In this document: positions 35,145 through 47,100 of the stretch, in pieces | Position numbering within the stretch: position 1 is the stretch's first letter | How the letters are laid out: every line of letters begins with the position of its first letter | Assembly (NCBI RefSeq): GCF_015706575.1 | Contig: NW_024037056.1 | Span: 13,591,176-13,655,175, forward strand | Direction of reading: 5' to 3' | Length of the DNA stretch: 64,000 nucleotides | Source: Patiria miniata | Taxonomy: Eukaryota; Echinodermata; Asteroidea; Valvatida; Asterinidae | Notes under the pieces: generated by a model | What the model was told of the DNA's origin: nothing | The model's input: the letters and a program-made list of their open reading frames with translations, nothing else | Database searches by the model: none | Program-made: the position numbers and the translations under genes

Positions 35145-38100
35145 ATGCTGCAAGGGCGCCTGCTAGTTCTGTGTTTTCTGCTTCGTGTGGCCTCATGCTC
35201 TGGTCAGCCCAATGCCACCAAGCTGTACCTACTTGGGCTGTTTCCCTGGACGGGTGCGTGGGACGGGGCTGAGGCCACGGTACCGGCAACTATGCTGGCC
35301 GTACAGGATATAAACGCCGATCCTAAGCTGCTACCGGATTACGAATTGGTCGTCATTACTCGGGATACGGAGGTAAGAACGCAGCGTGAATGCAAATGTT
35401 TATCGAACGCAAAGCTGTTTCCGATCATTCTTATGATTTTCTTCGTCAGACTCGTCATTCCGTTCGGCAAAGTTATCATTCCGTTCGGCAAAGTCATCAT
35501 TCCATTCGGCAGAGTTGTCACTCCATTCTTTGTCAGACTCATTCCATTCGGCAAAGTTATCATTCCGTTCGGCAAAGTTGTCATTCCGTTCGGCATTGTT
35601 GTCATTCCATTCTTTGTAAGACTCATCATTCCGTTCGGCAAACTTATCATTCCGTTCGGCAAAGTCATCATTCCATTCGGCAAATTTGCCATTCCGCCCG
35701 GCAAAGTCATCGTTCCATTCGGCAAAGTCATATTCCTTCGGCAAAGTCATCATTCCATTCGGCAAAAGTGTCATTCCATAGGGCAAATTTATCATTCCAT
35801 TCGGCAAAGTAATCATTCTGTGCCGAATGAAATGATAATTTTGGAAACTGGATCGATGATATGGCCGAATGGAATGATGAATTTGCCGAACGGAATGATG
35901 AGTGTCCCGAAGAAATGTTGAATTTGCCGAACGGAGTGATGATTTCGTCAAATATGGAATGATGAATATGCCGAACAGAATGATTTTTTTTTGGAACGGA
36001 ATGACCTACTGAAGGAAGCTTTGCCTTTCCATAAAGCAAACCCCCTTTTCTTACACGGGTTAAGCTTATGGGAAAACTAGAAACAATCGATCGCATTTCA
36101 AGTAAAATAGTCTAATCTTGCATGATTTTGTTGCTAATTAAATTTGCTTGGTTTTTAAACTGGCTAAATAAGAGATTTCCGATGATGAGGATTTTCCAAT
36201 GTAAAACATCTCCAAAAGAACTTGTAGGCCTCCTGAAACGTTTGTAATTGAAGAAGGTGAACACTTGTTGAACAACTTATAACAGTAACATTGGCTATAC
36301 GCTCTCTGTCAATACTATTCAACATTGGCATGTGCGAAGAGATGTGACATTCAATAAATTGGTATTAATTCAAAGCGGTAATTAACTAAAGGGGCATATT
36401 TGTTTTAAAGTATATTATCTGGTTTCAATTACCAAGTGCGATGGAGGAACAGCAACTGACGAAATGTACAAGGAATTGTACAACACCAGCACCACCAAAA
36501 TTATGATTTTAGGTCCCGCGTGCTCCATTGCTACAGAGCCGACTGCGCAGGCGTCGCACCACTGGAACCTGGTTCAGGTAGGTGAAGGCTTGATAACCCA
36601 GGCCAACCAGACTATATGCAGAGGCATTGTGGCTGGACATGGAGAGATCTTTGTTCCTATCTGGCAAAAAGCTGACTCCCCAACTGACTGCCCCACTGAC
36701 TGACTCAGTGGCGCACCCAAGGGGGCCCCCTCGGGGGGCTTGAGCCCCTCCCCCAAGAGGTTGCCATTTTTTCTGTTCCCATAATTTGACTTAGGTGATA
36801 CGTATGCGGCCTATTTTCGAGTAGTATAATAAGGATGTAAGTGGAGCCACCAACGTCAAAAAAGTGCGCCCTTAAAACAAAACAATATTTTTTCTTCTGA
36901 GGCTAAAAACTTTGGGCAATTTTGAAGAAAAAAAATGCTTCTCGTACCTCCAAACGAATTTCTACAACTTTTGGAGAAACTTCATTTTTGGCCAAATTTC
37001 ACAAAAGATGTAAGGCTAACCCCTTGCAATTTTTGTCAATTTTGATCAAAAAATGAAATTGCTCGAACCTTCCTGGAAAGACCCTCGAACACATTCCAAC
37101 TCGATTGAGGGACAGATATATCGATAAAAAAAAATAATATTTTGGCAAAATTTCATCAAAAAATGTAAGGCTAACCCCTTGGACTTTTTGTCAATTTTGG
37201 TCAAAAAATGAAATTGCTCGAACCTTCCTGGAAAGACTCTTAAGGGACCCTGGAACACATTCCAACTCCATTTAGGGACAGATATATCAATACAAAAAAA
37301 TAATCATATTTTGGCAAAATTTCATAAAAAATGTAAGGCTAACCCCTTGCTCTTTTTGTCAATTTTGGTCAAAAAATGAAATTGCTCATAACTTCCTGGA
37401 AAGACTCCTAAGGGACCCTGGAACACATTCCAACTCGATTTAGGGACAGATATATCAGTACAAAAAAAATAATATTTTGGCCAATTTTCATAAAAAATGT
37501 AAGGCTAACCCCTTGCACTTTATGTCAATTTTGGTCAAAAAATGAAATTGCTCGAAACTTCCTGGAAAGACTCCTAAGGGACCCTGGAACACATTCCAAC
37601 TCGATTTAGGGACAGATATATCAGTACGAAAAAATATATTTTGGCCAATTTTCATAAAAAATGCAAGGCTAACCCCTTGCATTTTTTGTCAATTTTGGCC
37701 AAAAAATGAAATTGCTCGAAACTTCCTGGAAAGACTCCTAAGGGACCCTGGAACACATTCCAACTCGATTTAGGGACAGATATATCAAAACAAAAAAAAT
37801 AATATTTTGGCCAATTTTCATAATTTTTTTTAGGCTAACCCCTTGCATTTTTTGTCAATTTTGGTCAAAAAATGAAATTGCTCGAAACTTCCTGGAAAGA
37901 CTCCTAAGGGACCCTCGAACACATTCCAACTCGTTTTAGGGACAGATATATCAATACAAAAAAAATAATATTTTGGCCAATTTTCATAAAAAAATGTAAG
38001 GCTAACCCCTTGTATTTTTTGTCAATTTTGGTCAAAAAATGAAATTGCTCGAAACTTCCTGGAAAGACTCCTAAGGGACCCTGGAACACATTCCAACTCG

Positions 38101-41100
38101 ATTTAGGGACAGATATATCAGTACAAAAAAATAATATTTTGGACAATTTTCATAAAAAAATGTAAGGCTAACCCCTTGCATTTTTTGTCAATTTTGGTCA
38201 AAAATGAAATTGCTCGAAACTTCATGGAAAGACTCCTAAGGGACCCTGGAACACATTCCAACTCGATTGAGGGACAGATATATCAAAACAAAAACAATAA
38301 TATTTTGGCCAATCTTCATAAAAAATGTAAGGCTAACCCCTTGTATTTTTTTCAATTTTTGCCAAAAAATGAAATTGCTCGAAACTTCCTGGAAAGACTC
38401 CTAAGGGACCCTGGAACACATTCCAACTCGATTTAGGGACAGATATATCAAAACAAAAAAAATAATATTTTGGCCAATTTTCATAAAAAATGTAAGGCTA
38501 ACCCCTTGCATTTTTTGTCAATTTTGGTCAAAAAATGAAATTGCTCGAATTTTCCTGGAAAGACTCCTAAGGGACCCTGGAACACATTCCAACTCGATTT
38601 AGGGACAGATATATCAGTACAAAAAAAATAATATTTTGGACAATTTTCATAAAAAAATGTAAGGCTAACCCCTTGCATTTTTTGTAAATTTTGGTAAAAA
38701 ATTAAATTGCTCGAAACTTCATGGAAAGACTCCTAAGGGACCCTGGAACACATTCCAACTCGATTTAGGGACAGATATATCAAAACAAAAACAATAATAT
38801 TTTGGACAATTTTCATAAAAAATGTAAGGCTAACCCCTTGTACTTTTTGTCAATTTTGGTGAAAAAATGAAATTGCTCGAAACTTCCTGGAAAGACTCCT
38901 AAAGGACCCTGGAACACATTCCAACTCGATTTAGGGACAGATATATCAAAACAAAAAAAAATAATATTTTGGCCAATTTTCATAAAAAAAAGTAAGGCTA
39001 ACCCCTTGTACTTTTTGTCAATTTTGGTGAAAAAATGAAATTGCTCGAAACTTCCTGGAAAGACTCCTAAAGGACCCTGGAACACATTCCAACTCGATTT
39101 AGGGACAGATATATCAAAACAAAAAAAAATAATATTTTGGCCAATTTTCATAAAAAAAAGTAAGGCTAACCCCTTGCATTTTTTGTCAATTTTGGTCAAA
39201 AAATGAAATTGCTCGAAACTTCCTTGAAAGACTCCTAAGGGACCCTGGAACACATTCCAACTCGTTTTAGGGACAGATATATCAATACAAAAAAAATAAT
39301 ATTTTTGCCAATTTTCATAAAAAATGTAAGGCTAACCCCTTGCATTTTTTGTCAATTTTGGTCAAAAAATGAAATTGCTCGAAACTTCCTGGAAAGACTC
39401 CTAAGGGACACTGGAACACATTCCAACTCGTTTTAGGGACAGATATATCAATACAAAAAAAAAATAATATTTTGGCCAATTTTCATAAAAAATGTAAGGC
39501 TAACCCCTTGCATTTTTTGTCAATTTTGGTCAAAAATGAAATTGCTCGAAACTTCCTGGAAAGGTTCCTAAGGGACCCTGGAACACATTCCAACTCGATT
39601 TAGGGACAGATATATCAATCCAAAAAAAATAATAGTTTGGCCAATTTTCATAAAAAATGTAAGCCTAACCCCTTGCATTTTTTGTCAATTTTGGTAAAAA
39701 AATGAAATTGCTCGAAACTTCATGGAAAGACTCCTAAGGGACCCTGGAACACATTCCAACTCGATTTAGGTACAGATATATCAAAACTAAAAAAATAATA
39801 TTTTGGCCAATCTTCATAAAAAATGTAAGGCTAACCCCTTGTACTTTTTGTCAATTTTGGTGAAAAAATGAAATTGCTCGAAACTTCCTGGAAAGACTCC
39901 TTAGGGACCCTGGAACACATTCCAACTCGATTTAGGGACAGATATATCAATACAAAAAAAATTATAGTTTGGCCAATTTTCATAAAAAATGTAAGGCTAA
40001 CCCCTTGCATTTTTTGTCAATTTGGTCAAAAAATGAAATTGCTCGAAGCTTCCTGGAAAGACTCCTAAGGGACCCTGGAACACATTCCAACTCGATTTAG
40101 GGACAGATATATCAGTACAAAAACAATAATATTTTGGCCAATTTTCATAAAAAATGTAAGGCTAACCCCTTGCATTTTTTGTCAATTTTGGTCAAAAAAT
40201 TAAATTGCTCGAAACTTCCTGGAAAGACTCCTAAGGCACCCTGGAACACATTCCAACTCGATTTAGGGATAGATATATCAAAACAAAAAAATAATATTTT
40301 GGCCAATCTTCATAAAAAATGTAAGGCTAACCCCTTGTATTTTTTTCAATTTTTGCCAAAAAATGAAATTGCTCGAAACTTCCTGGAAAGACTCCTAAGG
40401 GACCCTGGAACACATTCCAACTCGATTTAGGGACAGATATATCAAAACAAAAAAAATAATATTTTGGCCAATTTTCATAAAAAATGTAAGGCTAACCCCT
40501 TGCATTTTTTGTCAATTTTGGTCAAAAAATGAAATTGCTCGAAACTTCCTGGAAAGACTCCTAAGGGACCCTGGAACACATTCCAACTCGTTTTAGGGAC
40601 AGATATATCAATACAAAAAAAAATAATATTTTGGCCAATTTTCATAAAAAATGTAAGGCTAACCCCTTGCATTTTTTGTCAATTTTGGTCAAAAAATGAA
40701 ATTGCTCGAAACTTCATGGAAAGACTCCCAAGGGACCCTGGAACACATTCCAACTCGATTTAGGGACAGATATATCAACACAAAAAAATAATATTTTGGC
40801 CAATCTTCATAAAAAATAAAAGGCTAACCCCTTGTATTTTTTTCAATTTTTGCCAAAAAATGAAATTGCTCGAAACTTCCTGGAAAGACTCCTAAGGGAC
40901 CCTGGAACACATTCCAACTCGATTTAGGGACAGATATATCAAAACAAAAAAAATAATATTTTGGCCAATTTTCATAAAAAATGTAAGGCTAACCCCTTGC
41001 ATTTTTTGTCAATTTTGGTCAAAAAATGAAATTGCTCGAAACTTCCTGGAAAGACTCCTAAGGGACCCTGGAACACATTCCAACTCGTTTTAGGGACAGA

Positions 41101-44100
41101 TATATCAATTCAAAAAAAATAATATTTTGGCCAATTTTCATAAAAAATGTAAGGCTAACCCCTTGCATTTTTTGTCAATTTTGGTCAAAAAATGAAATTG
41201 CTCGAAACTTCCTGGAAAGGTTCCTAAGGGACCCTGGAACACATTCCAACTCGATTTAGGGACAGATATATCAATCCAAAAAAAATAATAGTTTGGCCAA
41301 TTTTCATAAAAAATGTAAGCCTAACCCCTTGCATTTTTTGTCAATTTTGGTAAAAAAATGAAATTGCTCGAAACTTCATGGAAAGACTCCTAAGGGACCC
41401 TGGAACACATTCCAACTCGATTTAGGTACAGATATATCAAAACTAAAAAAATAATATTTTGGCCAATCTTCATAAAAAATGTAAGGCTAACCCCTTGTAC
41501 TTTTTGTCAATTTTGGTGAAAAAATGAAATTGCTCGAAACTTCCTGGAAAGACTCCTTAGGGACCCTGGAACACATTCCAACTCGATTTAGGGACAGATA
41601 TATCAATACAAAAAAAATTATAGTTTGGCCAATTTTCATAAAAAATGTAAGGCTAACCCCTTGCATTTTTTGTCAATTTTGGTCAAAAAATGAAATTGCT
41701 CGAAGCTTCCTGGAAAGACTCCTAAGGGACCCTGGAACACATTCCAACTCGATTTAGGGACAGATATATCAGTACAAAAACAATAATATTTTGGCCAATT
41801 TTCATAAAAAATGTAAGGCTAACCCCTTGCATTTTTTGTCAATTTTGGTCAAAAAATTAAATTGCTCGAAACTTCCTGGAAAGACTCCTAAGGCACCCTG
41901 GAACACATTCCAACTCGATTTAGGGACAGATATATCAAAACAAAACAAAATAATATTTTGGCCAATCTTCATAAAAAATGTAAGGCTAACCCCTTGCATT
42001 TTTTGTCAATTTTGGTCAAAAAATGAAATTGCTCGAAACTTCCTGGAAAGACTCCTAAGGGACCCTGGAACACATTCCAACTCGTTTTAGGGACAGATAT
42101 ATCAATACAAAAAAATAATATTTTGGCCAATTTTCATAAAAAATGTAAGGCTAACCCCTTGCATTTTTTGTCAATTTTGGTCAAAAAATGAAATTGCTCG
42201 AAACTTCCTGGAAAGACTCCTAAGGGACCCTGGAACACATTCCAACTCGATTTAGGGACAGATATATCAGTACAAAAACAATAATATTTTGGCCAATTTT
42301 CATAAAAAATGTAAGGCTAACCCCTTGCATTTTTTGTCAATTTTGGTCAAAAATGAAATTGCTCGAAACTTCCTGGAAAGACTCCTAATGCACCCTGGAA
42401 CACATTCCAACTCGATTTAGGGACAGATATATCAAAAAAAAAAAAAATATTTAGGCCAATCTTCATAAAAAATGTAAGGCTAACCCCTTGTATTTTTTTC
42501 AATTTTTGCCAAAAAATGAAATTGCTCGAAACTTCCTGGAAAGATTCCTAAGGGACCCTGGAACACATTCCAACTCGATTTAGGGACAGATATATCAAAA
42601 CAAAAAAAATAATATTTTGGCCAATTTTCATAAAAAATGTAAGGCTAACCCCTTGCATTTTTTGTCAATTTTGGTCAAAAAATGAAATTGCTCGAATTTT
42701 CCTGGAAAGACTCCTAAGGGACCCTGGAACACATTCCAACTCGATTTAGGGACAGATATATCAAAACAAAAAAAATAATATTTTGGCCAATCTTCATAAA
42801 AAATGTAAGGCTAACCCCTTGCATTTTTTGTCAATTTTGGTCAAAAAATGAAATTGCTCGAAACTTCCTGGAAAGACTCCTAAGGCACCCTGGAACACAT
42901 TCCAACTCGATTTAGGGACAGATATATCAAAAAAAAAAAAATATTTAGGCCAATCTTCATAAAAAATGTAAGGCTAACCCCTTGTAATTTTTTGTCAATT
43001 TTGGTCAAAAAATGAAATCGCTCGAAACTTCCTGGAAAGACTCTTAAGGGACCCTCGAACACATTCCAACTCGATTTAGGGACAGATATATCAATACAAA
43101 AAATTCATATTTTGGCAAAATTTCATAAAAAATGTAAGGCTAACCCCTTGCACTTCTTGTCAAATTGCTCTAAACTTTCTAGCAAGTCTCCTAAGGGACC
43201 CTCGAACACATTCCAACTCGATTTAGGGACAGATATATCAATACAAAAAAATCCTATTTTGGCAAAATTTCATAAAAAATGTAAGGCTAACCCCTTGCAA
43301 TTTTTGCCAATTTTGGTCAAGAATTGCAATTGATCTAAACTTTCTAGAAAGACTGCTAACGGACACTCGAACACATTCCAACTCGATTTAGGGACAGATA
43401 TATCAATACAAAATAAAATCCTATATTGGTCAAATTAGACTATAAAATGTAAGGCTAACCCCTTGCAAATTTTGTCAATTTTGGTCAAAAAATGAAATTG
43501 CTCGAAACTTCCTGGAAAGCCTCCTAAGGGACCCTTGAACACATTCCAACTCCATTTAGGGACAGATATATCAATACAAAAAAAGAAGATATTTTGGCCA
43601 ATCTTCATAAAAAATGTAAGGCTAACCCCTTGCATTTTTTTCAATTTTTGCCAAAAAATGAAATTGCTCGAAACTTCCTGGAAAGACTGCTAAGGAACCC
43701 TTGAACACATTCCAACTCGATTTAGGGACAGATTTATCAATAAAAAAAATCTTATTTTGGCCAAATTTCATAAAAAAATGTAAGGCGTCAATTTTGGTCA
43801 AAAAGCGAAATTGTTTCAAATTTGATTTAAAATATGCTTAAAGGACCCTGAAACACATTCCAATCCGATATATCATTTTGTAAAATCATTTTGAAAGTTT
43901 TTTTTTAATAGATGAATTTAGCTCAAACCTTCAAAATATTGGGTTACTGACCGACTGACTCCCCTACTGATTGTCTGACTGACTGATCGACTGACTGACT
44001 GACGTCAGACCGACTGACTGATCTACTCACTCTTAAGCAGGGCAGTGCCATCTTATAGGACTACCAAATCCAATAAATGGGCGAAATCAGGCTCACTGTG

Positions 44101-47100
44101 TCAACCAGATGCATGCAAAATCATCAGGGTGAATGTAAGGCCATTGAAAAAAAAATATAATTTTCTGCACTCTGAGACAAGCATTATGCTTGCGTTGTCT
44201 TGATTTAAACACACCGCACGGTGTCATTTTTTGTTTTTACATAAATCTTGTAGCAAAGGAGAGAATAAGCCGCTGTGGTCAGACAACTGTTGCACAAATG
44301 GAGCAGCATTTTATATTCATAAAGTTTTTCCTTTTCCTGCTGCAGATATCATATTCGGCGACTTCTCCCAAACTATCCACTCGGTCGCTTTTCCCGCGCT
44401 TTTTCCGCCTCCTGCCGCCGGACTCGATGTTGAACGTGGTCAAGATAGCCATGTTCAAGGAGTTCCACTGGACCAAAGTGGCGACAATTCAAGAATCCGC
44501 TCCTCTCTTTTCCCTGGTAAGATCAAAAAGCTACAACTAATTGAGCGTCTCGAATAAGCCTTTTCGGAGTTCCAACTGCGCGCATTCGTAACCTGTGACA
44601 ACGCACATTGTTTGTCTCAAATGCCCTTTGACAGTACCCACAATGCACAAACAGCCTTTTAGTCAGTGGCGCGATGTTGTCAAATGTCATATGAGACAAA
44701 TAATGTGCGTTGTCACAGGTTACGAATGCGCAGTTGGAACTCCGAAAAGGCTTATTCACTTTTGTATGTGAACGTCTTGGTACCGAACACTGACTATAGT
44801 CTTGTCCCAAACTCCCGTCTTTGTATTTGCCCACGTGGTATCGGAACGATCAATTGAACAGCGCAGTTGAGGTCACAATTATCTTTTAAATTTGTGTGTT
44901 ATATACAAGTAGTATCATCAATTTGCATAGTCTTCAATACCGGTATCGGAAATCGGGCGTTTCACAAGGCAGTGCGCCACCAAGAGTTTGCTATGGAGAC
45001 TCAAAGTTTACGGTCGACAAAACATGGCCCATTACAAATCAGTGTTAGTAGACAACTTGATCTTTTTTGTTATAGATTGGGGCCTGGCGTTTTGCCGCCT
45101 TCCAAAAACACCACACTGATAAAAGGAAAAGAACAGGGAAAATCACAAACTCGAATCATACGCTTGCGAAACCACTTACCGGACAAATTAACTTTCCATT
45201 TAAAACGTCCTGCGCTGCGAATTTGTCGACCATCTCCCACAATGCACTGTAAAAATGAACTCTCCGTGGCAAACTCTTGGTGGCGCACTGCATTGTCAAT
45301 GGCCCAAATTATATAACTTCTCTTCCACAGAGCCCATTTTATTACCCTTGACTGTAAAGCCCGGTAAAGGGACAATAATAAATGCAAAAAACAGAAACAG
45401 TTATGTAAATGGCAAATGAACTCCATTGTAAGATATAACGTGCACATTTGTAAAGTATCGTTTCATCATTCACATTGATTTTCTAATATTTACTCATGTT
45501 TTTACTCAGACCACTGCTGACTTCCACATTGAAGCAAAACAGGCAGGAATTGAAGTGATAGCGGCAGAGACCTTCATAGATAACCCCACGACTCAAATTG
45601 AGAACATCCAGGTAAAGTACCAAATTGTCTTCTAAATTTGTGGTACCAATTCGTGGTACCAAAATGTTGTGTTGTTCTATTTTAAAAGGCAGGCTCGGTC
45701 TTGGAATCGTTCAGACATTACTTCGCGCGTTTGCTCTTTAAGATCAGATCTATTATTGTAACTTCAATGTCAATTATGCATGTAAATTTTGTTTTCGCAC
45801 ATATACAACTCTTTCTCTGGTTTCCATATACATTGTTTTTCTGAGATATCAAGGTATGATATAAAAATACGAATTTAAAATGTATCGCTCTTTTTTCTTT
45901 GATAAACGTTTGAAAACAACTATAAGATATTAGATCTGATGTGTGAGAGTGGCTGTTTATCAGAAGAAACTACAGAGACTTCAATTTCTTTTTTTTTTCT
46001 GTCTAGAAATCGGGAGCTCGAATCATAGTTGCTGGTTTCTATGGCAACATGGCGCGGAGGGTTTTCTGTGCAGCCTACCACCAGAAGATGTATGGCGCCA
46101 AGTACGTCTGGATTGTGCCAGGTTGGTATCTGCTGTGTACAAGCCAAACCAAATATACCCATAACAAAGACCAAAGCAGTTTGCTTTTTGCGATTTTTTG
46201 AACTTGTTTTTTTTCGAACGTTTTTGCAAGCCTTTGCAATTGGTGCACTTCATGTTTGCTACACACCATACCTTACAAAAAAGGTTGCAACTATTGGAAC
46301 GCACGCCAGAGAGAATATACATTTATCTTATAGCTGATAGCAAGTTGTTTATACCAATGATTAGGCTGGCTGGAATGGCATTGGTGGCGGAAAACAGACG
46401 CCTCTATCGACTGCTCAGTTGAACAAATGGACGAAGCCGTGGCCTACCACTTTGCTGTGAATATTGATAATCTACCGTCCGATGCCAACCGAGCTCCGTC
46501 GCTATCAGGAATGGCAAGTTCGAGATTACTCCCAGTCTATAATCTTAATATTCGCGATAAGTGATATAACAGCTTACGGTTAAGGTTCGGAACATCGGAA
46601 TATTGACAAAGTATTACCAAAAGATATTATGATTATAATGTGTACACGTATTTAGACCTACAAAGTTGTGGTTGTTAAAATGTCAGTACTATAGTAGGAA
46701 CTTATTGCTAGCCAAAACAAACTGATGAAGCAGAAATCTGGGTTGTCAATATTTCTTCCAGACTAGCCGCAAATTCCTAGAGAGGTTTGCAGCAGTCGTT
46801 GACACGGATGATCCTTCGTCACTGACAGGCTTCATGGAGAAGTCCTTCGCTTATGACACGGTCTGGACGGTGGCCCTAGCTCTACATGAAGCTGAAAGAC
46901 AACTAAGCCAGCTAGGTAGCTAGAAAACTCTTGAATGAGTACTTGTGGAATCCGGCGACCAGAAATAGAAGCTTTTGCTGCGGTGGTGTCACGCTCACGT
47001 GCATGTTGCACGCGTTCAAAAGACGCGGCACGCGCGCATTTTGGTATTCCTATTGGTCGAAGGAGCGGCCCAGAGTGCGTGCGCACTACCTGAGCGCGAC

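Noticed and set aside
34926..35921. 331-codon open frame on the plus strand
   Set aside because: It joins upstream non-coding sequence, the true exon 1 of receptor D (35145-35372) and the 21-bp minisatellite. The exon ends at a good GTAAGA donor, and the rest is repeat.
35339..36096. Reverse-strand open frames with MTLPNGM-like repeats
   Set aside because: These are products of the stop-free 21-bp minisatellite, which is open in several frames on both strands. No start context, domain or paralog support.
37046..43819. Many 60-146 codon open frames with [15 protein letters not shown] or [14 protein letters not shown] peptides
   Set aside because: They recur once per satellite monomer on either strand and break with monomer length changes. 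Shadows of the repeat, not genes.
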